A DNA stretch of 64,000 nucleotides from PALSA-1353 sp036267155 (GCA_036267155.1 DATAWP010000025.1:123096-187095); one strand, 5' to 3'. Positions 16,777-26,125 are shown, numbered from the stretch's first letter. Notes: generated from the sequence alone by a model not told the origin. A program made the numbers and translations.

Positions 16777-18456
16777 CTAACTCGGAACCTTTTCCAGGAT
16801 GAGAATGGTTTCTTTCAGGCCCGTGTGGGCATAGTTGAACCCCTCTTCGCGTGCGCGGGGGATGAGATGGCGCCGCAAGTCGTTGGGGACGTTTTCCCAA
16901 TCGTGATTGGCAATGACGATCCATCGCGGCCACTGGGCCGGGGGCGTGGTGAGCAGATATTGGTCCTCCTTTTCGCGAGCGCCGCCGCCCTGATAAAACG
17001 CGAGGCTCGGTTCCTCGTAGCCGATCATGGCGACGGGCACATCGGCTCCGTAGGCGCCCATCCGCGTCAGATCGGCGGCCAATCGCTCGGAGAGATGCAG
17101 AAACGTCAAGCCCGGCAAAACGGCGATGTAGAGAATGGCCAGCATGACGGCCATTCCAACGCCCAGAACGATCGCGGCGCGGGTAATGCGCCGCTGATGA
17201 AAACGCCAGGAAACCAAGGCGGCATAAATGATGCCGAAGACGGTGAACGCGATGAAGCCGGCGATGGGCAGTTGATCGGCGGAAGAAATCCTCAGGGACA
17301 ACCAGGGCGCGGCGGAGAGTCCGAGCGTTGCCAAGGCCCAGATGCCGACAGCGAGCATAAAAATCGGCCGCTTGAGGTCGGGAGATTGGCCGCGGATGCA
17401 TCGGACCAACGTGTCGGCGGTGAGAAACGCCAGGCCGGGGAATGCGGGAAGCACGTAGAAGGGAAGCTTGGTGTAGACCATTTCCATCATCAGCCAGGGC
17501 CCGACGGTGGCGGCCATGGCGAAACGAATCACGGGCGAGCGGCGATTATTCCATGCGAGGACGATCACCGTGGGCAAGAGCAGGCTCCAGGGGAAAAAAG
17601 TTCCGAAGATGAGCATCGCATGGTAACCCGGCGGTTTTCCATGGCCTTCCATGCTGCTGCCCAGGTGCATTTTCGCCTTGATGAACAGGGCCACGACGAA
17701 TCCCGGGGCGCGGCGATGAATGAGCACGAGCCACGGCGCGACGACGATCACCAGAATGGGTACACCCAGCAGGGGCTTCAGATGCCGCCACCAGAGCATG
17801 TTCCGTTTCCAGACTCCGCGGCGGGATGAATGGCGATCGCGCGCGACATCCAGGAGCAGCAGAGTCAGCAACGTTATCGCGTGCATGCCCAGCGGCTGGG
17901 GACCCTTGGTGAGTCCGGCCAGGCCGAGCGAGATCCAGAAGGCGGGGGCGGCCCACAGTGGCGGCGATTTCCCGCGGCGATCGGCGGCGTACATCAGCGC
18001 CAGGCACGCCTGACCGATGGCGACGAACAAGAGCAGGACCCCATCGGTAATGCAGAACTTCGCGGACGCGATGACCAGGCCGGCGGTGCAGAAGATGAAG
18101 GCGGTCCAGAGCGCTCGCCGGTCGCTGGTGTAGCGGCGGACGACGACGCCGAGGAGCAACGCGGTGAGGACGACGGCGACAGTGGATGGAAAGCGCGCGG
18201 CCTCGGGGGTGCCGCCTTCGACCTTCATGGCGGCCAGTTGGCACCAATAAATCAACGGAGGCTTTTCCAGCCGCCACGCGCCGAGATATTTAGGAACGAC
18301 CCAGTCGCCGGTTTGCAGCATCTCGCGGCTGCACTCGGCATAGCGCGGCTCGTCACGATCCCACAGCGGCACCCGGCGGGCGCCGAGCAGATACAAAACC
18401 ATCGCCCCAAACAGGATGGCGGATAAGATTGGCCAGAAACTCGCGCGGCGCGGCAT
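16777..18456 (-). CDS. ArnT-like (GT83) membrane glycosyltransferase
   Basis: The 559-residue protein has an N-terminal membrane helix followed by PLWDRDEPRYAE (30-41), the periplasmic signature of ArnT/PMT-type transferases with its catalytic acidic residues, then RLEKPPLIYW and about ten further membrane helices. ArnT relatives move a sugar from undecaprenyl phosphate to lipid A or another envelope acceptor. The start at 18456 lies just before the first helix, while the frame itself opens further upstream. The divergent neighbour is a PAP2 phosphatase, which fits lipid-linked sugar chemistry. Confidence 0.85.
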   Translation of the reverse strand: MPRRASFWPILSAILFGAMVLYLLGARRVPLWDRDEPRYAECSREMLQTGDWVVPKYLGAWRLEKPPLIYWCQLAAMKVEGGTPEAARFPSTVAVVLTALLLGVVVRRYTSDRRALWTAFIFCTAGLVIASAKFCITDGVLLLFVAIGQACLALMYAADRRGKSPPLWAAPAFWISLGLAGLTKGPQPLGMHAITLLTLLLLDVARDRHSSRRGVWKRNMLWWRHLKPLLGVPILVIVVAPWLVLIHRRAPGFVVALFIKAKMHLGSSMEGHGKPPGYHAMLIFGTFFPWSLLLPTVIVLAWNNRRSPVIRFAMAATVGPWLMMEMVYTKLPFYVLPAFPGLAFLTADTLVRCIRGQSPDLKRPIFMLAVGIWALATLGLSAAPWLSLRISSADQLPIAGFIAFTVFGIIYAALVSWRFHQRRITRAAIVLGVGMAVMLAILYIAVLPGLTFLHLSERLAADLTRMGAYGADVPVAMIGYEEPSLAFYQGGGAREKEDQYLLTTPPAQWPRWIVIANHDWENVPNDLRRHLIPRAREEGFNYAHTGLKETILILEKVPS

Positions 18457-18639
18457 CGGCGAAGAAGGTACGCGGGGGGGAGGCCAAGTGCAAAAGGCGA
18501 GATTTGTATGAGTGCAAGTAACAAGGTCCAAATACAAGCTGGATGATTCGCCTGCCACGGGTACCTGCTGCTTGCACCTCTAATTTCACCCTGCTCCCCT
18601 TTACGCGGCGGCCTTGGCCCCTTAATTTCCACACCGCGA

Positions 18640-19203
18640 ATGGTGCCTATCTACATCGTCCTGACGTTGGCCGTGGCTTGCGCGGTCATGATGCTGCTGG
18701 AACGGCGCGGGGTTCCAACGACGCTGCAGCTTTCGTTTAAGGGGGACGTCAAACGTGAAACGCGATTTTTGGCGCAGTACGGGCAACTCGTTTGCACTTT
18801 TTTTACGGCGCTGCTGGTCTGGCAGATCGATCGAGAACGCGGTCTGCGAATCTGCGAAGCGCTCTGGTCGGGGGTGATCGGCGTAACGATCGTCGGAACG
18901 ATTTGCAAACGCGTGCTGGGCCGAGCCCGGCCGCGAAGCGAACATGCGGGGAAATTCCTGGGGCCGTCCCTCGGACATGCCAACTATCGAGAGAGCTTTC
19001 CATCCACCCACAGCGCATCGGCCGTGGCATACGCGGCGGTGCTTGCATACGCTTATCCGCAGGCGGCCATCACGTTCTGGATATTGGCGCTGCTCTGCGC
19101 GGGACTGCGCTATGTCATGGATGCGCATTGGCCGAGCGATGTGCTGGGCGGAATCGCGCTGGGTTATCTGGGGGGAATCGTTTCGTGGCGGATTTTTTTC
19201 TGA
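18640..19203 (+). CDS. PAP2-family membrane phosphatase
   Basis: The 187-residue protein carries the three phosphatase motifs: KRVLGRARP (90-98), PSTHSAS (121-127, with His124) and RYVMDAHWPSD (157-167, with His163). Four to five membrane helices surround them. Family members dephosphorylate lipid phosphates such as undecaprenyl pyrophosphate or lipid A, with the active site facing the periplasm. Which lipid is used here is not visible. Confidence 0.88.
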   Translation: MVPIYIVLTLAVACAVMMLLERRGVPTTLQLSFKGDVKRETRFLAQYGQLVCTFFTALLVWQIDRERGLRICEALWSGVIGVTIVGTICKRVLGRARPRSEHAGKFLGPSLGHANYRESFPSTHSASAVAYAAVLAYAYPQAAITFWILALLCAGLRYVMDAHWPSDVLGGIALGYLGGIVSWRIFF

Positions 19204-19210
19204 GCGCCCC

Positions 19211-19855
19211 ATGCCGTTGCGATGGGATTTGGTTGAGTTGATCGACCGGCTGCGCAATTCGTTGCGGGCGGTCGAGGAAGAACTGCGCGCGGAGCAGGCC
19301 GTGTATGGCCTGGACGTGCGGGATGAGCGGGCGTTGCAGGCGCTGCTGGCGGAAAGGTTGGGGACGTTTTACGAAGCTGCGCGCGAGGTTCATTATCCCT
19401 CGACCGTGGGCAAAAAGTTGACGCATCGGCAGCGGTGCGATGTGGTTCTAACGCCGCTGGGGCGGCCGCTGAGGCTGGATCGAGCACCGCCGACGCTATT
19501 CGATCCGCCGGGGATGGCGGCGCCGGAAGAGGCGATGTGGCTGGAAGTGAAAGTCGCGTATCAGTTTCGCGAAGGGGGCGTTCGCCATGGTGGGTACGGC
19601 GGGCAATGGCGAAATGCCGTTGTCGATGATCTAAGGAAAATGGAGGCGGAGCCGAGGATTCGCGATGCGGCGTTGGTGCTGATCGTTTTTAATGAGTCGC
19701 GCGAGGTTTTGGAAAAGGATCTGGAGTTGTTCGAAACGGTTTTGGCGCAGAAAGAGGTGCTCGCGGGAGTGCGGCACGTGCGAAGCCTGGAGATTCAGGA
19801 GCGGATTGGACATCGGATTTGCACTGTGGCGGTGTGGCCGACGATTCAGAGGTGA
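19211..19855 (+). CDS. Protein of unknown function with a possible PD-(D/E)XK-like motif
   Basis: The 214-residue protein starts seven bases after the PAP2 stop, in another frame, so it is probably co-transcribed. The N-terminus (about 1-60) is helical and charged. RCDVVLTPLG followed about 30 residues later by MWLEVKVAY is the spacing expected of a D...ExK nuclease core, and a C-terminal alpha/beta part follows. This is inference from pattern only and no family is recognised. No signal peptide or membrane segment is seen. Confidence 0.65.
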   Translation: MPLRWDLVELIDRLRNSLRAVEEELRAEQAVYGLDVRDERALQALLAERLGTFYEAAREVHYPSTVGKKLTHRQRCDVVLTPLGRPLRLDRAPPTLFDPPGMAAPEEAMWLEVKVAYQFREGGVRHGGYGGQWRNAVVDDLRKMEAEPRIRDAALVLIVFNESREVLEKDLELFETVLAQKEVLAGVRHVRSLEIQERIGHRICTVAVWPTIQR

Positions 19856-19943
19856 AGGGGATTGTGGCGTGGCGAGCACGGGACAGCGGTCGAAAACCCG
19901 CGGGCGGGCTATCCCGCCGCTTTTGCGGGGAATCGGTGATGTG

Positions 19944-21806
19944 TTATTTGTCGAAGAGGTAGATGGTGTTGTGAAGAACGGCCATCGGCTGCTCGTGAAG
20001 GAAATGCTGGTACATCCATCGGCGGTCGCGCGTCATGTATGGGCCCTGAAGCGCGACGGCGCTCATGGCATAAACGGGCGGCAGTCCCGTGGGCTTGTCG
20101 GGGTTGGGGAACGTCACCGCTTGCATGCTTCCGTTCATTTGGACGTAATGGATTCCGTAATAGTGCGGATCGGGCGAGCCAAATTGACAGAAATAAAGTT
20201 GACGGTCGGGATGGGCGCGCTGCCACTCGGCCAGTGCGGGAAGGTCCTGTCCCCAATCGAGGTTTGAATCGGTGAGCAGATAGACGCCGCCGCGCGACCC
20301 GCCGGCGGCGATGTTGAAAAATGGAATGTAATCGGGATAAGCGGCGAGCGTTTCGGCGAGAAGGCCCAGAAACAAAAGCGAAATAATACAGCCGGTTGTT
20401 TTTGGGCGATGGGAAAAAGCCGCGGCGGCCATGACGCCGACGAAGATGAACAGGAACGGATAGACGGGAAATATGTGCCGAAGGCCGATGTTCAGATTGC
20501 TGTGCATGGCCATGGCCATGTAAAAGACCGGAGCGATGGCGGCGGCACACACGGCCCAACGATCGCGGATCGGGCCGCGGCGGCGGGCGCAGAAGAGCCA
20601 ATATGCGCCGGCTGCCGCGACGGCGACGAGCGTGGCCAAGGGGGTTTTGAACGCCATGGCCAGCGGAAAGTAGTACCACCATCCGACGGCACTCAACTGG
20701 CCGCAGAGAAAGCAATGCCGGGTCTGCGAACTGCCGTACGTATAGAGGAAGCCATAAAGCCACGCCTGGGGAAGAAGCTTGTGCCTGTCGGCGAATAGCA
20801 CGGCGCGAAACGTAGTGCTGGGTCGCCATTCGTTTACCCATTTTTGCAACTCGGCGTTCGATGGATAAAGAGGCGGAGGATTCTGCCGTAGCACCATTTC
20901 CGCGTCGGCGACATAGACCGTCAGACGGTAATAATTGAATTTCTCGTTGGGGTTTGGAGTCGGCCCGAATCGGAATCCATAACACGCCCAGATGGATCCG
21001 TAGCCGATGATCACGCAGCCGATGAGGATCGCACAGGCTGCGAAGAAGCGTGCCGGCCGGGTGGCGAGGGTCCATTTGAGACATGGCCAGGGGTTGCGCA
21101 TCAGCGCGCGGCAGGTGAGGGCGATGGCGATCATGGGAAGGGCCAGGAGACCGGAGAACTTGACGGTGAGGGCGACTCCGACGAGGAGGGCAAGGCACGC
21201 GAGGCGCCGGACGGTCGCGTGTTCGCCGATGAGCCAGATGCTGGCCATGAGCAGCAGAAATACCAGGGTGATGGCGACGTCGTTTTTGATCAGGACGGAA
21301 TGGGCCAGGAAATTGGGATCGAGGCAAAACCCGGCGGCGGCAACGACGGCGGCGAGGGGGCCGGCGAGCCTCCACGCCCACCAGGCGATCACCGCGCCGA
21401 GGATCACGGCCAACAGCAGCATCCGGGCGCGGCCGTGGCGAATCAGTGCATCGGTGTTGTCGTTGCCGATCGTGTCGTACAGCGTGTGAACCGCGTAAAT
21501 CAACGATGGCACTGGAATGGAATTCAGCATCGCGCTCCACTGATCCGTTTCCCGATCCATTTTCAGGGCGTTTTTGGATGTCCCGGCGGCGACGTAGAAT
21601 TTCCACAGCGGCGGGTCTTCAGGATTGCAGCGGAAGTCGTCGTAATGGGTTTGAATCCAGGCGCCCATGAAGTGTAGCGGCTCATCGTACGTGGCGCATT
21701 TGCCGAGCCAGGCAGTCCAAGCGATGGCCGCGAACGCCGTTAACAGCACAAGACAGATCAGTAGTGCCAGAACGTTCCGCCGGGAGGAGGGATCAATGGT
21801 CCGCAC
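19944..21806 (-). CDS. Multi-pass membrane protein, GT39/PMT-like glycosyltransferase
   Basis: The 620-residue protein starts with a membrane helix followed by ATYDEPLHFMGAW, an acidic first periplasmic loop like that of protein O-mannosyltransferase and ArnT families. About ten further helices and a soluble C-terminal part with DSNLDWGQDLPALAEW (approximately 512-527) follow. That last motif is common in uncharacterised GT39-like proteins of this group. Start is a GTG. The donor is presumably a lipid-linked sugar and the acceptor is unknown. Confidence 0.8.
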   Translation of the reverse strand: MRTIDPSSRRNVLALLICLVLLTAFAAIAWTAWLGKCATYDEPLHFMGAWIQTHYDDFRCNPEDPPLWKFYVAAGTSKNALKMDRETDQWSAMLNSIPVPSLIYAVHTLYDTIGNDNTDALIRHGRARMLLLAVILGAVIAWWAWRLAGPLAAVVAAAGFCLDPNFLAHSVLIKNDVAITLVFLLLMASIWLIGEHATVRRLACLALLVGVALTVKFSGLLALPMIAIALTCRALMRNPWPCLKWTLATRPARFFAACAILIGCVIIGYGSIWACYGFRFGPTPNPNEKFNYYRLTVYVADAEMVLRQNPPPLYPSNAELQKWVNEWRPSTTFRAVLFADRHKLLPQAWLYGFLYTYGSSQTRHCFLCGQLSAVGWWYYFPLAMAFKTPLATLVAVAAAGAYWLFCARRRGPIRDRWAVCAAAIAPVFYMAMAMHSNLNIGLRHIFPVYPFLFIFVGVMAAAAFSHRPKTTGCIISLLFLGLLAETLAAYPDYIPFFNIAAGGSRGGVYLLTDSNLDWGQDLPALAEWQRAHPDRQLYFCQFGSPDPHYYGIHYVQMNGSMQAVTFPNPDKPTGLPPVYAMSAVALQGPYMTRDRRWMYQHFLHEQPMAVLHNTIYLFDK

Positions 21807-21865
21807 GATGCTTGGAGAAACTATAGCCGATCCGAAAGGAGGGCGTTAGCGGGCGGCAGTAAACA

Positions 21866-21898
21866 ATTTAGCGGCGGTGCACAGCACCGCCGCTAAAT
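21866..21898 (-). terminator. Hairpin terminator after the sigma factor gene
   Basis: ATTTAGCGGCGGTGC and its exact reverse complement flank the three-base loop ACA. On the minus strand the 15-base stem follows the sigma factor stop codon at 21911 and is trailed by TTGTTT. It is a good intrinsic terminator, though the U-tract is imperfect. Confidence 0.75.
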
Positions 21899-21910
21899 GA
21901 ATGACTTTTT

Positions 21911-22936
21911 TCAAACCGTTGGAACGGTTTCTACAACAACATGTGGGGGCGCTCCGGCCCGGGTGTCGGCGATGGCTTTGGATTCCTCTTCACTGCGCGG
22001 GTGAATGCGCAGCACGCCGTCTTCCATCACCATTCGGATTTTCGCCAACGCTTTGTTCTGAATCTGGCGGACGCGCTCCTTGGTGACGCCGATGATCTTG
22101 CCGACCTCTTCCAGCGTCAGGGGCGATTCCTCGTTCTGTTGCCAGTTGAACCGGCGGCGAATGACCGTCTGCTCCACGCTCGACAAATCGGCGAGATTGC
22201 GATCGACGATTGCTTTCAACTCGTCGATGCAGTCGTCCTCGATCTGATCACGGCGGCGGTCGGCCCAATCGCTTTGTTCCATCTCCGGCTCAAATTCCAC
22301 CGGGAACCGCGTGCGGTGCTTGGACGCCTTCATGGCCGTGCGGCTGAACGCTTTCAGGATGGCGCGGCAGGCGTAGGTGCTGAATTTGAATCCGCGATCG
22401 GCGGAGAATTTATCCACGGCGCGCAGCAGGGCCATGTTTCCTTCGCTGACCACCTCGGCGAAATCGACATCGCCGAGCCGGGTGCGCTTGGCCATCGCCA
22501 AAACGAGCGCCAGGTTCGTCCGAACAAGGTATTCGCGGAAGTGCTCGAATTTTCGATGCCAATCCAGGAATTGGCGGGCAGTGGCCAAAGTCAGGCCGCT
22601 GGTGCGAATCTCTTTCTGAAGGGCGACCAGCCGTTTCTTGCAATAGTTGTAGCGCAGGAACATGAGCCGCTCTTCGGGCCCCTTCATCAATTGCGGCGGC
22701 GAACCGTAGCCGAGATCGGCGACGTCGTCGCGCGTTGGCTGATACCAGCTTGTCAGCGGCAACTCGCGCTCGGCGCCCTCGGCGAACAATTCTTCCTCCA
22801 CGCGTTTATGGCGAAACGTGGGGCTGTCCATATAAGCGTAATTCTCTTCCAACAGCCGGCCGACGCGCTCCCGTATGGACTTGGGAATCGGCGCCGAACG
22901 ACGTGTCTTTTTGATTGTCTTCATTTCCGTGGCCAT
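21911..22936 (-). CDS. RNA polymerase sigma factor, sigma-70 family
   Basis: The 341-residue protein contains sigma region 2 at about 134-200 (FREYLVRTNLALVLAMAK, SEGNMALLRAVDKF, RGFKFSTYACRAI) and region 4 at about 240-305, ending in TLEEVGKIIGVTKERVRQIQ, a helix-turn-helix that reads the -35 element. Region 3 is short. The first 90 residues are basic and unlike RpoD, so it is probably an alternative group 2/3 factor. GGAGG lies just before the ATG at 22936. It stands alone and diverges from the nadD-waaA gene, so its regulon cannot be inferred. Confidence 0.9.
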   Translation of the reverse strand: MATEMKTIKKTRRSAPIPKSIRERVGRLLEENYAYMDSPTFRHKRVEEELFAEGAERELPLTSWYQPTRDDVADLGYGSPPQLMKGPEERLMFLRYNYCKKRLVALQKEIRTSGLTLATARQFLDWHRKFEHFREYLVRTNLALVLAMAKRTRLGDVDFAEVVSEGNMALLRAVDKFSADRGFKFSTYACRAILKAFSRTAMKASKHRTRFPVEFEPEMEQSDWADRRRDQIEDDCIDELKAIVDRNLADLSSVEQTVIRRRFNWQQNEESPLTLEEVGKIIGVTKERVRQIQNKALAKIRMVMEDGVLRIHPRSEEESKAIADTRAGAPPHVVVETVPTV

Positions 22937-23240
22937 CTTGGCCTCCACTTTCCTGTCCGTTGTACGGGCAATTCTTACTAAACCCCAAAGCAAACCGCGT
23001 ACGCAACGGACAAATAATTATCGCAGTTGGCTTCAATAAATACTTACGTCACTTACCCAGATTCTGTTCGACCTCTAAGTAATTAACCCAGCACGGTTAA
23101 CAAAGTATTCCCTGTCGGCCAGCCACGCGCTGAGGCAGTGGACACTTATATTGATCCGCACCGGTGACCCGCGGTCATTGGTCACTTTTTGGCAGAAACG
23201 CTATCCTCACCTGTCAAATCATCCAGAAACGCGGCATTCG
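22937..23240. other. Divergent intergenic region, no gene seen
   Basis: This holds the 5' regions of the sigma factor and nadD-waaA genes. It is AT-richer around 23020-23110. No convincing RNA gene or short reading frame is visible. Confidence 0.4.
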
Positions 23241-25181
23241 ATGCGGAAAAAAATCTGTTTTGGCGGAACGTTCAATCCAATCCACAATGGCCACCTGCTT
23301 TGCGCCCGTGCGGCTGCTGAGGCCGGGGGGTTCGGGAATGTCGTTCTGTTCCCTGCCGGTTCACCGCCGCACAAGCCCGGGCAGGCGGGCCTGGCAAGTG
23401 CGAAAGATCGGCTGAAGATGTGCAAACTGGCCATCAAAGGGGCCCGTGGCTTTGAAATCGACGGCCGCGAGATCGGCCGGCTCGGACCGAGCTTTACCAT
23501 CGACACCGCTCGCCAACTCAAGCGGGATGGCTGGGATGAGGTGATCTGGCTCATCGGGGCGGACATGGTTCCTGCACTGCCAACTTGGCATGAGGCGGAT
23601 GCGCTGCTGAGAGAGGTTCGATTTCTCATCATGGCCCGGCCGGGAACGCAGCTTTCCTGGTCATCTCTGCCGCCGGCTTTTCAGAAGCTTCAAGAAAACG
23701 TGGTGCAAGTGCCGCAGATCGACATTAGCTCGACGGACATCCGCAAGCGCGTGGGGGCTAGGCAGCCGATTGATTTCCTCGCCCCCGCGGAGGTGTGTCG
23801 ATATATCACGGAGCATCGGCTATATCGCGGTAACTCCGGGGCAGCGGGCCGCGGTTGTATCATCAATCACTACGACATCGCCTATGGTCTGGGCGTTGGC
23901 CTGTCTTCACCGGTCTGGTTGGCGAAAACTTCCAGCCGCCGCAAGGTGCTGCGGGCGTTTTCGCAGCGCATGGGCCGTGTGCCGGAGCGAGACCTTTCCA
24001 AACCGGGAATCATGATCCATGCCGTCAGCCTCGGCGAGATCAACGCCACGCGATCTCTGGTGAATCTGCTTCGGACCACCCGGCCGGGACTCGGGTTCAT
24101 CGTTTCCGTTACCACCGACACGGGTTACGCGCGCGGGCTGGAGTTATACGGCTCGGCGCCGGATGTCACGCTGGTGCGCTATCCGCTGGATTTCACGCCG
24201 GCGGTGGATCGGCTGCTGGATACGCTCCGGCCGGCGGTCGTGGCCCTGCTGGAACTGGAGGCGTGGCCGAATTTCATCCGCCGCTGCGCCCGGCGAAATA
24301 TTCCCGTGATCCTGGTGAACGGCCGGATCACGCCGGGCAGTTTCAAAAAATATCGGCTCGCCCAGCCGCTGTTGGGGTCGATGTTCGCAAAGCTGCATCA
24401 TGTCGCCGCGCAGGATCAGGAGTATGCGTGGCGATTTATAAAACTGGGGGTGCCGACCGATCGCCTCAGCGTGACGGGAACGATGAAATTCGATACGGCC
24501 GAAATCACCGACCGGGTTGGCGGCGAGGAGGATTTGGCCGCCGCGGTGGGATTGCTGCCGGGGCAGCGGGTGTGGGTTTGCGGATCGACCGGGCCCGGCG
24601 AGGAAGCGATTTTACTGCCGATGTACCGACAATTGCTGACGCAGTTTCCGGAGTTGCGTTTGGTGATCGTTCCGCGCAAGCCGGATCGATTTGACGAGGT
24701 TGCCGACCTAATCATTGCGGGAGGGTTCAGCGTGGTTCGGCGTTCGACGTCGCCCGCCCCGCCATCGCTGGATTGGGCCAGGCCGATCATTCTGGGCGAC
24801 ACGATCGGAGAGTTGCGGAAGTTTTACGCGCTGGCGGATGTGGTCTTCGTGGGACGGACGCTGGCTGATCTGGGCCATCGCCAGCACGGGAGCGACATGA
24901 TCGAGCCGGCCGCCCTGGGCAAGCCGGTCGTCGTCGGGCCGTTCACTGCGAATTTCGCGGAGGCAATGAACTGCTTTCGGCAGGCCGATGCGATGGTCAT
25001 CGTGCAAAACGCGCAGGAACTCGAGAGAACGATTGAGGCGCTACTGAAGGATTCCGACCGGGCAAAGGCGATGGGGCAGAGCGCCCGCGAGGTCGTCAGG
25101 AATCAGCAAGGAGCCACCCAGCGGCACGCGGGGATCATCCTTGACACCCTTGATTCCGTCCTGACGATGAAGCGCGGATGA
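23241..25181 (+). CDS. Fusion of nicotinate-nucleotide adenylyltransferase (NadD) and KDO transferase (WaaA)
   Basis: One open frame of 646 residues. Residues 1-196 are a complete NadD, which makes deamido-NAD: nucleotide-binding GGTFNPIHNGH (8-18), SPPHK (41-45) and ISSTDIRKR (162-170). Residues 209-646 are a complete WaaA/KdtA, which adds KDO to lipid IVA at the inner membrane: YDIAYGLG start, SLGEINATRSL with the catalytic-base glutamate (266), and DMIEPAALGKPVVVGP. The linker (197-208) contains no ATG, GTG or TTG codon in frame, so separate translation of WaaA is not obvious. Start 23241 is chosen because NadD begins there; the frame opens at 23151. The next gene overlaps the stop codon. 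Confidence 0.9.
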   Translation: MRKKICFGGTFNPIHNGHLLCARAAAEAGGFGNVVLFPAGSPPHKPGQAGLASAKDRLKMCKLAIKGARGFEIDGREIGRLGPSFTIDTARQLKRDGWDEVIWLIGADMVPALPTWHEADALLREVRFLIMARPGTQLSWSSLPPAFQKLQENVVQVPQIDISSTDIRKRVGARQPIDFLAPAEVCRYITEHRLYRGNSGAAGRGCIINHYDIAYGLGVGLSSPVWLAKTSSRRKVLRAFSQRMGRVPERDLSKPGIMIHAVSLGEINATRSLVNLLRTTRPGLGFIVSVTTDTGYARGLELYGSAPDVTLVRYPLDFTPAVDRLLDTLRPAVVALLELEAWPNFIRRCARRNIPVILVNGRITPGSFKKYRLAQPLLGSMFAKLHHVAAQDQEYAWRFIKLGVPTDRLSVTGTMKFDTAEITDRVGGEEDLAAAVGLLPGQRVWVCGSTGPGEEAILLPMYRQLLTQFPELRLVIVPRKPDRFDEVADLIIAGGFSVVRRSTSPAPPSLDWARPIILGDTIGELRKFYALADVVFVGRTLADLGHRQHGSDMIEPAALGKPVVVGPFTANFAEAMNCFRQADAMVIVQNAQELERTIEALLKDSDRAKAMGQSAREVVRNQQGATQRHAGIILDTLDSVLTMKRG

Positions 25182-25960
25182 AATTGATCAACCGCCTCGA
25201 GCGCCGATTCGGCGCTTACGCCATACCGAACCTGACGCCGTACTTGATTCTCTTTCAGGGGTTCACGTTTTTCATTTCGCTGACCAAGCCCGATTATGTG
25301 ATGAAGCTGGTGCTGAGTCACGATCAGCTCTTCGCCGGACAGTGGTGGCGATTGCTGACGCTGCTGATCGTGCCGCCGCCGATGCATCCCGTTTTCATCA
25401 TTTTTTATTTGTTCATTTATTATTTCATCGGCACCGCCCTGGAGGCGCGGTGGGGAGCGTTCCGTTACGACCTGTATCTGCTGATCGGATACGTCGCGAC
25501 CGTGCTGGTGGTCCTGATTCCCGGTGCAATCGTTACCAATTTCTATCTGATGGAATCAGTCTTTCTCGCCTTCGCCTGGCTGTATCCGGATTTTGAGTTC
25601 CTCCTGTTCCTGATCCTGCCGGTGAAAGTGAAATGGTTGGCCCTGATCGGGTGGGCCTTTTATGTCTGGGCGCTTCTGACGGGAAACTGGGCGACGAAAG
25701 CAGAAGTGGCGGCAGGGGCGATCAATTTTCTGCTGTTTTTCCATTCCGACTTGATCGATGGGATTCGCTCGTCCAGACGCAGATTCAAGGGCGGCATGGC
25801 CCACGCCCAGGCGCGCGACGCCAAACCGCCGATGCACGTCTGCGCCGAGTGCGGCGTGACCGATCAATCCGACAAAAAAATGGAATTCCGTTATTGCCCC
25901 CTGTGTACCGGCACGCCGGCGTATTGCATCAACCACATTAACAATCATAAGCATCGGTAA
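25178..25960 (+). CDS. Rhomboid-like membrane protein without catalytic serine, with C-terminal zinc ribbon
   Basis: The 260-residue protein has about five or six membrane helices. The layout and the WWRLLTLLIVPPP and GTALEARWGAFRYD segments resemble rhomboid/derlin proteins. The GxSG serine motif expected in the fourth helix is missing, so proteolysis is unlikely. After residue 205 a soluble tail holds HVCAECGVT and RYCPLCTG, two cysteine pairs that probably bind zinc. The ATG overlaps the nadD-waaA stop (ATGA), so the two genes are translationally coupled. Confidence 0.75.
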   Translation: MKLINRLERRFGAYAIPNLTPYLILFQGFTFFISLTKPDYVMKLVLSHDQLFAGQWWRLLTLLIVPPPMHPVFIIFYLFIYYFIGTALEARWGAFRYDLYLLIGYVATVLVVLIPGAIVTNFYLMESVFLAFAWLYPDFEFLLFLILPVKVKWLALIGWAFYVWALLTGNWATKAEVAAGAINFLLFFHSDLIDGIRSSRRRFKGGMAHAQARDAKPPMHVCAECGVTDQSDKKMEFRYCPLCTGTPAYCINHINNHKHR

Positions 25961-25971
25961 AAGGACGCCGT

Positions 25972-26077
25972 CGTAACGGTTTCCCGTCGGCGAAGGCGCA
26001 AATCATCTATATTGCGATATCGAGCCAACGGATGAAGAAGACGATGGTCGGTCACGATTTTCTTGACGGCCGAAATC
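25972..26077. repeat. ~100-base dispersed repeat, copy 2, structured
   Basis: Matches 16616-16717. Both hairpins are retained: ACGG-tttc-CCGT near the left end, and GGTCGGTCACGA pairing with TCTTGACGGCC on the right. A T-G pair of copy 1 becomes C-G here, while another pair is lost. It starts 12 bases after a plus-strand stop and lies before a convergent minus-strand gene end. Confidence 0.75.
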
Positions 26078-26125
26078 TGCTCTATTTGAGCGATTCCGCT
26101 GCGGTAAACAGTTCCACCCCCCGAG

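Noticed and set aside
18944..19210. Longer N-terminus for the D...ExK protein
   Set aside because: The extension lies inside the PAP2 gene in another frame; the ATG at 19211 gives a normal gene start.
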